From NCBI GenBank assembly GCA_948470255.1, contig CAOKOS010000014.1:1-52857 (forward strand): a stretch of DNA of 52,857 nucleotides, given 5' to 3'. Under the pieces are notes generated by a model. The model ran no database searches. It was given only the letters and a program-made list of their open reading frames with translations, and was not told where the DNA came from. Positions 8,854 to 18,297 of the stretch are shown here, piece by piece. Position 1 is the stretch's first letter. Every line of letters begins with the position of its first letter. The translations under genes were made by a program, and so were the position numbers. This DNA comes from an uncultured Lachnotalea sp. (GTDB lineage: Bacteria > Bacillota > Clostridia > Lachnospirales > Lachnospiraceae).

Positions 8854-10131
8854 ATGTATATGGACGGCAGTTTTGCGCTGATTCAAAAGTTTGACCAGGA
8901 GATCGCAGAATATACGTTGCAGGAGGAGAAAAGGCAGCTGGAAACCTTGTGCCTGATTGCTTCTGAAAATTATGCTTCCCCCATTACCATCGGCATGGAA
9001 GGGACAGTATGGGCCAATAAAAATGCGGAGGGATATCCGGGACACCGGTTTGCCGGGGGATGTGAATTGGCAGATCAAGTGGAAAACCTGGCAAAGGAAC
9101 GATGTAAAGCGTTATTTGGGTGTGAGTATGTCAATGTCCAGAGTATGAGCTCCACCCTTTCCAATGTGGCCGTGTTACGGGCGATTTTAAAACCTGGGGA
9201 TACTATTCTTTCTATGGAGTTGAACCAGGGAGGGCATTTGAGCCACGGAGCCAAGTTCCATTACAGTGGAAAAATGTATAACATTGTACAATATGGACTG
9301 GACAAAGAAACAGAAACCATAGATATGGAGCAGGTGGCCAATCTTGCCAGGGAGCATAAACCGCAGTTGATTATCTGCGGAACCTCTTCCTATCCCCGTA
9401 TGGTGGACTATAAAAGATTTGGGGAAATTGCGAAAGAGACAGGGGCTTACCTGATGGCGGATATCGCGCATCCAGTGGGACTCATTGCCGCCGGGGTGAT
9501 ACCTTCTCCTGTGCCGTATGCAGATGTGGTGACCACCTCTACCCATAAAACTTTCCGGGGACCCAGGGGATGCGGGATCATCATGTGCAGAGAGGAACTG
9601 GGGAAAAAAATTGATCAACAGATATTCCCAGGAATCCAGGGGGCGCCCAAAATGGATATGATTGCTTCCAGAGCCGTCCTGTTTAAAGAATGTATGACGG
9701 AGGAATACAGGGAATATCAAAGGCAGGTAAAGAAAAATGCAGAGGCTCTCGCCGATGGGCTGAAAAACTGCGGCCTGCGCCTGGTATCCGGGGGAACGGA
9801 AACACATTTGGTACTGGTGGATATCCGTGAATTGATTCCGACAGGAAGGGAGGCGGAAGATGTACTGGGAAGTGTTGGAATTGTTGTAAACAAAAATATG
9901 ATTCCTTATGATCCCCAGAGTGCGAATTTGGCCAGCGGTATCCGCATCGGAAGCCCTGCCCTTACAACCAGGGGATTTAAAGAGGAGGATATGCAGGAGG
10001 TGGCCAGGCTGCTGGCCAAAGCCCTGAAGCATCATAAAGAAGAAGCAATCCTGGATGAAGTACGAAGCGCTGTAAAAGAAAAGGCTTCCCATTATCCGAT
10101 GTTTGCCAAAAAGTGGATTCCTTGCAGTTAA
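8854..10131 (+). CDS. serine hydroxymethyltransferase-like PLP enzyme (divergent)
   Basis: A 425-residue fold-type I PLP enzyme of the SHMT family, of usual length. Conserved: ASENY start block, AEGYPG with Glu59 (E. coli Glu57), GGHLSHG, DIAHPVGL (Asp and His of the PLP site), the PLP lysine in STHKTFRGPRG, and the substrate-carboxylate arginine in SGIRIG. Changed: the usual NKYAEGYPGKRYYGG reads NKNAEGYPGHRFAGG, so the active-site tyrosines equivalent to Tyr55 and Tyr65 are Asn57 and Ala67. The phosphate-binding PHSGSQAN block reads SMSSTLSN. A folate-dependent serine/glycine role is therefore uncertain; another beta-hydroxy amino acid or aldol reaction is possible. AAGGAGG sits 9 nt before the ATG. 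A cupin-PocR kinase gene follows. Confidence 0.88.
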   Translation: MYMDGSFALIQKFDQEIAEYTLQEEKRQLETLCLIASENYASPITIGMEGTVWANKNAEGYPGHRFAGGCELADQVENLAKERCKALFGCEYVNVQSMSSTLSNVAVLRAILKPGDTILSMELNQGGHLSHGAKFHYSGKMYNIVQYGLDKETETIDMEQVANLAREHKPQLIICGTSSYPRMVDYKRFGEIAKETGAYLMADIAHPVGLIAAGVIPSPVPYADVVTTSTHKTFRGPRGCGIIMCREELGKKIDQQIFPGIQGAPKMDMIASRAVLFKECMTEEYREYQRQVKKNAEALADGLKNCGLRLVSGGTETHLVLVDIRELIPTGREAEDVLGSVGIVVNKNMIPYDPQSANLASGIRIGSPALTTRGFKEEDMQEVARLLAKALKHHKEEAILDEVRSAVKEKASHYPMFAKKWIPCS

Positions 10132-10234
10132 GTACGCCTGGTGGTAGGATTTCCGAATGAAATCTGTTAAAATAAGAAATCATAGAAAATAGAAGTTATA
10201 TGAACCAGGGAAACATAAAAGGAGGGGATGCATT

Positions 10235-11770
10235 ATGGGAGAAATACAGCTTCTGGACTGGGGAAGTATTGAATGGATTTACGAGCCGGCGGAGGGGTCC
10301 ATGGACAATATGCGGGTGGGAATCAGCACGATGCTCCCGGGGACGGTGCAGCCCCTCCATATCCACTGCGGTGACGAACAGCTAATGTATGTGTTGAGCG
10401 GAAAAGGGCGCCAGCGTATCGGCGGGGAGGAAAGTATCCTGGAAAAAGGGGATATTTACCATGTTTCCACCGGAATGGCCCACGAGTCCTTTAATGACGG
10501 GGATGAACCCATCGTGAAGCTTTTGATTTCTATACCGGCCTTTACCATGGCGCCAAAGATCCGAATGAATGAAGCAGAGAGGGTAAAGAAACAGGAAACC
10601 ATCAATAAGCCGGAATTTTTAAAGGATACGGTGAAAGAGCTGTTCCGTTCCATGCTGGCGCCTCTCAGGCTGCCTCTTGCCATTTTTGATTCGGAGGAGC
10701 GCCTGGTTTATAAAAGCAGGGAATACCCGGAATACTGCCGGCGGATTTGCCATATTGACCAAGAGCTGGAAAATTGCCGGCTGATTAAAAGAAAAGGTGT
10801 ATGGGTGCCTCCTTATTATGAGGGGGCTTCTGCCTGTGTCTGTGAGCATGGCCTTTGGGTCTATACGCTTCCGATTATGGCCGGAGGGGAGCTTTTGGGA
10901 TATATCGAAGCAGGGCATGTACGGACAGGAAAAGGGGACGAACCACAGGAAGAGCTTCCCTATAATGTGCCGGATAGCACGGTAAGGGGAATTGTACAGG
11001 TGATCCACAAGCTTTCTGAGGCAGTCTGCAACCATTACGAGGTCTGCCGGATGCAGGTGGCGCTGCAGCATAATGTAAGGATTCTCTCCGACAGGAAGAG
11101 AGAAGAAGAACTTTTGCAGGAAACACTTCGGACTACAAAGGACCAGGCTTTCAACCTTCAGATTAACCAGCATTTCCTTTTCAATACCTTAAACACCATT
11201 GCCGGGCTGGCAGTCCGGGAGGAGGCCATTTCCACTTATGAGGCGGTGGGGGATTTGGCCCAGCTTCTGCGGTATACGCTGCGGACAGACAGCTATTTTG
11301 TGACTCTTGGGGAGGAATTAGAGTACCTGAAAAACTATACGAATCTTCAGAAACTGCGCTTTCGGAAACGGCTGGAAGTGGAATATACGGTTCCTGTTTC
11401 CCTTTTGGAAGAAAAGGTCCCCTTTAATTTCCTGCAGCCCATTGTGGAGAATTGTTTTACCCATGGTTTTAGAAATAAGACAGAAATCATGGGTGTGTCT
11501 GTACAGGCAGAGCAGATGGAGGAAACCATCAGATTCCGTATTGCCGATAATGGGGAAGGAATGGACATTTTCAGTTTGGAAAAGCTCAGGGAAAAAATGC
11601 GAAAAGGAGATGGTTCCCATGGCATGGGCATGGTGGTACAGAAATTAAAATCCCTTTATGGGGACAGCGCTTTTTGGGCCGTGGAGTCCTCAGAGAAGGG
11701 AACTGTGGTATCAGTTTGTATTCCCATGGAGAGGAGGGGGCAGGATGAAGAGAGTTTTACTGGCAGATGA
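10235..11770 (+). CDS. cupin-PocR-LytS-type sensor histidine kinase
   Basis: A 511-residue cytosolic sensor kinase without membrane segments. Order: a cupin barrel (residues about 1-110) with metal-ligand pattern His42, His44, Glu48 and His83; a PocR-like ligand-binding domain (about 125-275) with conserved cysteines; then a LytS/His_kinase module with QHFLFNTLN (His313 the likely phosphorylated residue) and a HATPase domain with PIVENCFTHGF and IADNGEGMD. PocR domains sense small organic molecules in other regulators; the cupin may bind a second ligand. The gene overlaps the downstream response regulator by 26 nt, making them a cognate pair. Placement after a symporter and SHMT-like enzyme suggests control of that uptake and metabolism, by inference. 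Confidence 0.88.
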   Translation: MGEIQLLDWGSIEWIYEPAEGSMDNMRVGISTMLPGTVQPLHIHCGDEQLMYVLSGKGRQRIGGEESILEKGDIYHVSTGMAHESFNDGDEPIVKLLISIPAFTMAPKIRMNEAERVKKQETINKPEFLKDTVKELFRSMLAPLRLPLAIFDSEERLVYKSREYPEYCRRICHIDQELENCRLIKRKGVWVPPYYEGASACVCEHGLWVYTLPIMAGGELLGYIEAGHVRTGKGDEPQEELPYNVPDSTVRGIVQVIHKLSEAVCNHYEVCRMQVALQHNVRILSDRKREEELLQETLRTTKDQAFNLQINQHFLFNTLNTIAGLAVREEAISTYEAVGDLAQLLRYTLRTDSYFVTLGEELEYLKNYTNLQKLRFRKRLEVEYTVPVSLLEEKVPFNFLQPIVENCFTHGFRNKTEIMGVSVQAEQMEETIRFRIADNGEGMDIFSLEKLREKMRKGDGSHGMGMVVQKLKSLYGDSAFWAVESSEKGTVVSVCIPMERRGQDEESFTGR

Positions 11771-12440
11771 CGAGAGTGCTCCTGGTGAGATTATCAAATA
11801 TTTTATCCGTACCCATGAGCTTCCGCTTCAGGTGGTGGGGGAGAGCAGCGACGGGGACAGTACTGTACAGGCCATCCACAAGCTCCGGCCGGATATTGTG
11901 TTTTTGGACATTGAGATGCCGGGGATGAACGGACTTCAGGTGATGGAACAGATCGGCAGAGAGTATACGGGAAACATAAGCTTTATTATTATCACCGCCT
12001 TTGATTCTTTTGCATATGCGCAGCAAGCCCTTCGGATGGGGGCCAAAGATTTCCTTCTGAAACCGGTGATGTATGAACAGTTTTGTGAAACCATGAAACG
12101 GGTGATCGGATACCGGTATTCGGACAATCCGTCCTTTAATCAGCTTCTGGAATATATAGATGTCCATTACAATGAAGAACTGAATCTGGCATCCTGCGCT
12201 GCAGTTCTTTCCATGAGCCAAAGTAATGTGGCTCGTTTTTTTAAAAAATATCTGGATACCAGCTTCACTGCTTATCTGAATGAAGTGCGGATGCGGTATG
12301 CCAGGGAATTTCTGAAAGCAGGATATCCCATTAAAAAGGCTGCCGACATGGCGGGCTATAATAATCTGAATTATTTCTATAAAATTTTTAAAAATAAGTA
12401 CCAGATGACGCCGAAAGAATATCTGACAGACCCCTTTTAA
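11745..12440 (+). CDS. response regulator with AraC-type DNA-binding domain
   Basis: A 231-residue two-component regulator. The receiver domain (residues 1-120) has the acidic pocket Asp8-Asp9, phosphoacceptor Asp55 in FLDIEMPGMNG, and Lys106 in DFLLKPV. The C-terminal ~100 residues hold two AraC/XylS helix-turn-helix units, the second ending in the typical AGYNNLNYFYKIFKNKYQMTPKEY signature region. The start is set by GAGGAGGGGG at 11731-11740; longer upstream reading lies within the kinase coding sequence. It overlaps the kinase gene, its probable phosphodonor. Its TAA directly abuts the TAA of the convergent hybrid kinase gene, leaving no intergenic terminator. Confidence 0.93.
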   Translation: MKRVLLADDESAPGEIIKYFIRTHELPLQVVGESSDGDSTVQAIHKLRPDIVFLDIEMPGMNGLQVMEQIGREYTGNISFIIITAFDSFAYAQQALRMGAKDFLLKPVMYEQFCETMKRVIGYRYSDNPSFNQLLEYIDVHYNEELNLASCAAVLSMSQSNVARFFKKYLDTSFTAYLNEVRMRYAREFLKAGYPIKKAADMAGYNNLNYFYKIFKNKYQMTPKEYLTDPF

Positions 12441-15400
12441 TTATCGGATCAGTTCCTGAAGCACAGATATAAAGATATCCATGTCGAGGGGCTTTGAAAT
12501 ATGGGCATTCATTCCATTCTTTATGGCAGCTTCTTTATCTTCTTCCAAGGCATTGGCCGTCATGGCAATGATAGGCAGGTCACGGACATCTTTTCTTGAC
12601 ATATTTCGGATAGTCCTGGTGGCTTCATAGCCATTCATGATGGGCATCTGGACATCCATCAAAATCGCATCATAGTAATTTTCTTCAGCTTTTTCCATCA
12701 TTGCCACGGCATCTGTCCCATCCGGCGCCGTTTCCACCAGGAAACCAGCCTCTGTCAGTATCACTTCTGCGATTTCACGGTTCAGCTCAATATCTTCCAC
12801 CAGCAGGATACGCTTTCCGCTAAAATCAGCCAAAGTCCAGGAAGCTGTTTTTTCCTCTTTGTCCAGGAGGTTATTGGCGGCCAGCAGAGCAGACTTTAAG
12901 TCGGACATAAAGAGCGGCTTGGCACAGAAAGCTGTCACTCCGGCAGCCTTTGCTTCCTCTTCAATATCAGACCAGTCATATGCCGTCAAGATGATAATAG
13001 GCGCATCTTCTCCCACAGCGCTTCGGATTTTTCTTGCCGTCTCCACTCCGCTCAGTTCCGGCATCTGCCAGTCGATGATGTAGGTATGGTAGGAATCTCC
13101 TTCTTCATGTGCCATCTTTGCGCGGTATGCCGCCTCTCTTCCCGAAGTGGTCCATTCCGCGCGCATACCGATCTGCTTCAGCATTTTACTTACGCTGCTG
13201 CAGATATTAAAATCATCGTCCACCACCATGGCACGCAGACCGTGCAGTTCCTTAAGCTGTTCTGCGTTCTTTTTGATATCCTGAAGTTTCAGCGTAAATT
13301 CTACTGTAAAGGTACTACCTTTCCCTATTTCGCTTTCAACAGAGATGACGCCGTTCATCATCTCGACAATATTTTTTGTGATTGCCATACCGAGTCCCGT
13401 TCCCTGGATGCCGGACTGAGTGGCGCTGGCTTCCCGCTCAAAGGGCTCAAAAATGTGCTTCACAAATTCCGGGGACATACCGATGCCATTGTCTTTAACG
13501 ACAAAGATATAATCGCCGTATCCATGGCGGAATGTGGTTTTCTGTATAATGCGGAAGGAAATAGTTCCGCCGGCAGGCGTGTATTTTACGGCATTACTGA
13601 GCAGATTAATAAATACCTGGTTCATTTTCAAGGCGTCTGCGACGACGTCTTCGTTGACAACTTCAAAGGTATCAATGAACAGTTCCAGCTGTTTTGCTTT
13701 CACCTGAGGCTGAATGATATTTACCAGATTGTGCATCAGCTCGGAAATATTACATTCCTGTTCTTTGATTTGTACCTTTCCGCTTTCGATTCTGCTCATA
13801 TCCAGAATATCATTGATCAGGCTGAGAAGATGGTTGCTGGAAGAGAGTACCTTCTGGAGACAGTCGCGAACCTGGTCTTTATTGTCGATATGGCTGGCTG
13901 CAATGGTGGCAAATCCGATGATGGCATTCATGGGAGTACGGATATCGTGGGACATATTGGAAAGAAACGTGGTTTTGGCACGGTTTGCATGCTGCGCCTG
14001 TAAAAGGGCGTCTTGCAGCGCCTGTGTCTGCTCCCGCTGTTTTTGTACCTGGTCTGTGATTTCTTTTGATACAACCATGACCATAATGTCATTGGTATCA
14101 TAATCCTGCGTCATGACAAAAGACTGGCGGACACACATCTGGCTGTCAGGAGAACTCTGGCCCCAGTAATCAATGATGACTTCGGCATCCCCCTGCTCAA
14201 AACGTTCTTTCAGATAGCTGATATTTACCATAGTGCGGTAGTCTTCTATGGATTCCGGCAGGACAAACTGTTCCCACCGCTTAAAACATTCGGAAGCAGG
14301 GCAGGGCGCTTCCAGCCCTACCTGTTTGAGAAGAGAAACCTGTTTTTCATCAATGGTGCGGACGACGTCACGTTCAATTAAATCCTGGGTTAAATTAAAA
14401 TCGAAAGTAGAAAACGCGTTGGAAGCGACCGCAATCCGGTATTGGCGTTCTTTCCGGTCAGCAAGGGAGATCTCAGCCTGGATGGAAAGTTCTTTTTCTT
14501 TAATTTCGGTGATATTCTGGCGGGTAAACAGGACTTTAACAGCCTGCCCGTCTTTTCGTTCCAGACAGATGATATTGAGGTGTACCCATTCCGTATGGTC
14601 ATGATGGGTGACATGGCGTTCAAAACGCAAGTCATTATGTTCCGTCAGTGCAGTGATCACAGAATTTTTATCAATTAGTATGGCAAATTCCTGGCGGTCA
14701 CTTTCCTGAGTCATGATGGAACAAAGGTAGTCGGATAAATCCTGATACCTGCCGCAGATGGGAAGGGTACTGTCCGCCGGGCTGGTTCCGGCCAGGTACT
14801 GATAGGTGTCTGTCTCAAAGTCGACCACGGCGAAACGGGAAAATAAGGTGTTGATACCGTCGATAATATAGCTCATTTCGCGGTTCTTCTGTTCCAGAAA
14901 CTTTTTGTTCCGGCCTGCCCGGATTAAAAGCATGATAATATAAATGACGAAAAGGATAATCAGCATGATTTCCAGATGGATGCCCACAAGGTTTTCATCT
15001 TTTATCATGGCCTGGGTCACATTTTTAGGGAATGTCTGTACAAGGACAACATTGTTTTCGGAAAGGTGTATGACGCAGATATTATCTGTTTTACTGCCGG
15101 AATCGCAGACAAAGGCTCCTTCCCCGCCATTTTTAAATACGTATTCTGCATCGGCAGCAGTTTTTTTATCAATAACCCCTTCTTCCGTCAGTGTGTCCAA
15201 CAGCAGGGCTTCATGCATTTCGGAATTGGAAGAGGCAATCACAAAACCGTCGGGCGTACAGAGGAAAACATCGGCCTCTTCGCCGAAATAAGTGGCGGCA
15301 AGCATATTTTTCAGATATTCTTCCGCCAGGTACGCTCCCCGGAGTACGCCAATAATTTCGCCGTCATAATGGACGGGCGCAAAAAAGCAAGCCATGGTTT

Positions 15401-15839
15401 CATCAAAAAAGTGACCATTAAAAATAATGGAGATACCGTTTTCCCCGGCCATCCCCCTGGCGTAGAAATCACGGCCGGTGACATCGGCAGTCCGGCCATC
15501 GGAAGCGTGGTCAATGCCGGAGGCATCCACAAAGAGTAGAGCGTCAAATAAAGAATTTTTTTCTATTTCTTCCAGCATTTGGCTGGTGAGCGCCGGCTCA
15601 GTCAAACTTTCTCCCACAAGGGAAGCATAAGTCTGGATCAGGTCAAGGGCATTGTTTAATTTGTCGTTGATCTGGGATGCTGTCTGTCTGGCGGCGTCGG
15701 CCGCGTAATATTTGTTGCGTTCGGTCATGCGTTTGCTGTTTTGCAGTGTATACCAGAAAAACAGGATTACAATGGCTGTCAAAAGAAATAGAACGTATAT
15801 GATTTCCTGTAATGATTTTTTCCTTTTCATAAAATTCAT
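12441..15839 (-). CDS. membrane-bound hybrid histidine kinase with two receiver domains
   Basis: A roughly 1132-residue protein. One N-terminal transmembrane helix (about residues 9-30), an extracytoplasmic sensor region resembling a double-Cache domain (FFAPVHYDGEIIGVLRGAY), a second helix (LEIMLIILFVIYIIMLLI), PAS-like segments, HisKA with SNMSHDIRTPMNAIIGF, HATPase with DNGIGMS and GTGLGMAI, then two receivers with phosphoacceptors in IIDWQMPELSG and LMDVQMPIMNG. No DNA-binding output is present, so signals probably pass by phosphorelay or a diguanylate-type partner elsewhere. ATG 15839 is chosen for GGGAGG 8 nt upstream; a longer start at 15884 lacks one. The stop abuts the convergent AraC-type regulator. 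Confidence 0.92.
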   Translation of the reverse strand: MNFMKRKKSLQEIIYVLFLLTAIVILFFWYTLQNSKRMTERNKYYAADAARQTASQINDKLNNALDLIQTYASLVGESLTEPALTSQMLEEIEKNSLFDALLFVDASGIDHASDGRTADVTGRDFYARGMAGENGISIIFNGHFFDETMACFFAPVHYDGEIIGVLRGAYLAEEYLKNMLAATYFGEEADVFLCTPDGFVIASSNSEMHEALLLDTLTEEGVIDKKTAADAEYVFKNGGEGAFVCDSGSKTDNICVIHLSENNVVLVQTFPKNVTQAMIKDENLVGIHLEIMLIILFVIYIIMLLIRAGRNKKFLEQKNREMSYIIDGINTLFSRFAVVDFETDTYQYLAGTSPADSTLPICGRYQDLSDYLCSIMTQESDRQEFAILIDKNSVITALTEHNDLRFERHVTHHDHTEWVHLNIICLERKDGQAVKVLFTRQNITEIKEKELSIQAEISLADRKERQYRIAVASNAFSTFDFNLTQDLIERDVVRTIDEKQVSLLKQVGLEAPCPASECFKRWEQFVLPESIEDYRTMVNISYLKERFEQGDAEVIIDYWGQSSPDSQMCVRQSFVMTQDYDTNDIMVMVVSKEITDQVQKQREQTQALQDALLQAQHANRAKTTFLSNMSHDIRTPMNAIIGFATIAASHIDNKDQVRDCLQKVLSSSNHLLSLINDILDMSRIESGKVQIKEQECNISELMHNLVNIIQPQVKAKQLELFIDTFEVVNEDVVADALKMNQVFINLLSNAVKYTPAGGTISFRIIQKTTFRHGYGDYIFVVKDNGIGMSPEFVKHIFEPFEREASATQSGIQGTGLGMAITKNIVEMMNGVISVESEIGKGSTFTVEFTLKLQDIKKNAEQLKELHGLRAMVVDDDFNICSSVSKMLKQIGMRAEWTTSGREAAYRAKMAHEEGDSYHTYIIDWQMPELSGVETARKIRSAVGEDAPIIILTAYDWSDIEEEAKAAGVTAFCAKPLFMSDLKSALLAANNLLDKEEKTASWTLADFSGKRILLVEDIELNREIAEVILTEAGFLVETAPDGTDAVAMMEKAEENYYDAILMDVQMPIMNGYEATRTIRNMSRKDVRDLPIIAMTANALEEDKEAAIKNGMNAHISKPLDMDIFISVLQELIR

Positions 15840-16080
15840 AAAACAATCCTCCCGGATAAGGCCGCTTCCATTTCCTGACGGCATTATCTGTCTTTATAAA
15901 AGTGTAACATAAAACCGGCCGATTCACAATCAGAATGTCAGAGAGAAAAGTGGAAGGGGAAAGATGTGAAACTTACGTGAATTCCGGGGAGAAACTATGG
16001 AAATTAAAGCTGGTGTCTGATAAAATGACAATCAGGAAAAGGGAAAGCCGTATGGGAAAGCGGCGGAAGGTGAGGGCGGA

Positions 16081-16758
16081 ATGGAAAAACTGAAAATCCT
16101 TGTGGTGGATGATGAGAGCAGGATGAGAAAACTGGTGAAAGATTTTCTTGTAAAAAAAGATTTTGTGGTTTCAGAAGCGGCAGACGGGGAAGAAGCGCTG
16201 GAGCTTTTTTTTGCGGACAAAGGAATCGGCTTAATTATTATGGATGTGATGATGCCTAAAATGGACGGTTATGAGGCGGTTCGGACGATCCGCCAATATT
16301 CCCAGGTGCCGATCATTATGCTGACAGCCAGGGCGGAGGAGAGGGATGAGCTTCTTGGCTTTGAGCTTGGCGTCGACGAATATATTTCAAAACCTTTCAG
16401 CCCTAAAATCCTGGTGGCGCGTGTGGAGGCTATCCTTAGAAGGAGCCTGGCTGTGAAGACAGACAGTATCGAAGTGGGAGGTATCCTTTTGGACAAGGCG
16501 GCCCATCAGGTGAGCGTGGACGGGAAACAGGTGGATTTAAGTTTTAAGGAATTTGAACTTTTGTCCTATTTTGTGGAGAACCAGGGGTTGGCCCTTTCCC
16601 GCGAAAATATCTTAAACCATGTGTGGAATTATGATTATTTTGGAGATGCCAGGACCATTGACACTCATGTGAAAAAGCTGCGGAGCAAATTGGGGAAGCA
16701 GGGGGAATATATTAAAACCATCTGGGGAATGGGTTATAAATTTGAGGTGGGAAAATAA
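16081..16758 (+). CDS. OmpR/PhoB-family response regulator
   Basis: A 225-residue regulator. The receiver has Asp10-Asp11, phosphoacceptor Asp55 in IIMDVMMPKMDG, and Lys104 in YISKPFSP. The C-terminal winged helix includes FKEFELLSYFVENQG and HVWNYDYFGDARTIDTHVKKLR, typical of OmpR proteins that bind direct repeats near promoters. It is directly joined to the sensor kinase gene (the kinase ATG follows its stop), forming an operon. The 240-nt gap upstream separates it from the divergently transcribed hybrid kinase and should hold both promoters, though none could be assigned confidently. Confidence 0.95.
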   Translation: MEKLKILVVDDESRMRKLVKDFLVKKDFVVSEAADGEEALELFFADKGIGLIIMDVMMPKMDGYEAVRTIRQYSQVPIIMLTARAEERDELLGFELGVDEYISKPFSPKILVARVEAILRRSLAVKTDSIEVGGILLDKAAHQVSVDGKQVDLSFKEFELLSYFVENQGLALSRENILNHVWNYDYFGDARTIDTHVKKLRSKLGKQGEYIKTIWGMGYKFEVGK

Positions 16759-18225
16759 ATGAAACACACCATTCGGTTTAAATATACGATGATTTTGGCC
16801 AGTGTTGTGGGAATTGTGATTGCGGCCAGCTGGATTGCCATTAACCTGTGCCTGGAGCCTTATTATCTGCAGCGCAAGCAGAGGACTTTGATTCAGGTAC
16901 ATGAGGAACTGGGAGAGCGGCTTGCGGTGGACGGTTCTGTGACTTCCGACACAAAAATGTATCTGCGGAGAGTCAAGGAAAATTATAATATTGAAATTTT
17001 CTTATGGGATTCGGCACAGAGTGTCATTTACTCTTCCACATCGGGAGACGTGCTGAAAGGGGGAAATAACCTGCTGGCCTATATTCTGGGAGAGAATCAG
17101 GCCATTAAAAGGATTGCGGAAACAGAAGAGTATCAAATCAATAAAATATATGACAGGGATTTGGGGGCCGATTACATGGAAATGTTTTCCGCCTATCTGG
17201 GAGGAAGCTTCTGCCTCATGCGTGTCCCCCTCCAAAGCATCCAGGAAACGGTGAGGATGGTAAACCAGTTCCACCTTTATGTGGCTTTTGGGGTGGCGGC
17301 ATCGGGAATTTTAGTGGCATGCTTTCTGACTAAGAATATGACGGCGCCGATTCTCCGCCTTTCTTCCCTGGCGGAACGGATGGCCAACCTGGATTTTACC
17401 GCCAGGTACGAAGGGGATGAAAACAGGGAGATTGCGATGCTGGGACAAAGTATGAACCATATGTCTGAACAGCTGGAACAGACCATCCTGGAGCTTAAGG
17501 CGGCCAACCTGGAACTGAAACGCGATATCGAACAGAAAGTAAAGATTGATGAGATGCGCAAAGAGTTTCTTTCCAATGTTTCCCATGAGCTGAAAACCCC
17601 CATAGCCCTGGTACAGGGATATGCGGAAGGGTTGAAAGAGGGGATCAGCGACGACCCGGAGACTACGGAATGGTACTGTGATGTGATTATTGACGAGGCT
17701 TCCAAGATGAATTCCATGGTAAAGAAGCTTTTGGCCCTGAACCAGATCGAGGCGGGAAGGGAACATCTTTCCATGGAGCATTTTGACCTGATCCAGGTCG
17801 TCAAAGGGATTTTAAATTCCTATCACCTTTTGATTGAACAAAAAGAGGCGGATCTGTTTTTAAAAAGCCCGGAAAGCCTGTATATATGGGCAGATGAGTA
17901 TATGACGGAAGAAGTCATCCGCAACTATGTGGGAAACGCCTTGAACCATCTGGAGGGAGAAAGAAAAATTTTTATTTTAGTGGAGAAACAGGAAGACAAA
18001 GCATATATTCAGGTGAGGAACACGGGACAGCCGATACCGGAGGAAGATATTGGAAGGATCTGGGATAAATTTTATAAGGTGGATAAAGCGCGGACCAGAG
18101 AATACGGCGGAAGCGGCATTGGCCTGTCCATCGTAAAGGCAGTGATGGAATCCCATGGATGCAGGTATGGGGTGAAAAATGAAGAAGACGGTGTAAGTTT
18201 CTTTTGCGAATTTGACTGTAAATAA
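16759..18225 (+). CDS. HAMP-containing sensor histidine kinase
   Basis: A 488-residue membrane kinase partnering the preceding OmpR-type regulator. Transmembrane helix 1 spans about residues 8-30, an extracytoplasmic loop of ~140 residues follows, and helix 2 covers about 174-194. Then come HAMP (MTAPILRLSSLAERMANLDF), a coiled-coil stretch, HisKA with His276 in NVSHELKTPIALVQGY, and HATPase with GSGIGLSIVKAVMESHG. The loop has no recognised ligand domain, so the stimulus is unknown. The kinase starts immediately at the regulator stop, with the ribosome binding site inside the upstream gene (GAGGTGGGAAAATAA context). Confidence 0.94.
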   Translation: MKHTIRFKYTMILASVVGIVIAASWIAINLCLEPYYLQRKQRTLIQVHEELGERLAVDGSVTSDTKMYLRRVKENYNIEIFLWDSAQSVIYSSTSGDVLKGGNNLLAYILGENQAIKRIAETEEYQINKIYDRDLGADYMEMFSAYLGGSFCLMRVPLQSIQETVRMVNQFHLYVAFGVAASGILVACFLTKNMTAPILRLSSLAERMANLDFTARYEGDENREIAMLGQSMNHMSEQLEQTILELKAANLELKRDIEQKVKIDEMRKEFLSNVSHELKTPIALVQGYAEGLKEGISDDPETTEWYCDVIIDEASKMNSMVKKLLALNQIEAGREHLSMEHFDLIQVVKGILNSYHLLIEQKEADLFLKSPESLYIWADEYMTEEVIRNYVGNALNHLEGERKIFILVEKQEDKAYIQVRNTGQPIPEEDIGRIWDKFYKVDKARTREYGGSGIGLSIVKAVMESHGCRYGVKNEEDGVSFFCEFDCK

Positions 18226-18297
18226 AAGGCGTGTTATACTGGATAATAATGTCTCTGGCTTTCCTTTAAAAGCGGAGAAGGCAGTGGGGAATCGGAT

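Noticed and set aside
13086-14003. 305-codon plus-strand frame inside the hybrid kinase gene
   Set aside because: It is antisense to the strongly conserved kinase/receiver domains and shows no recognisable domain.
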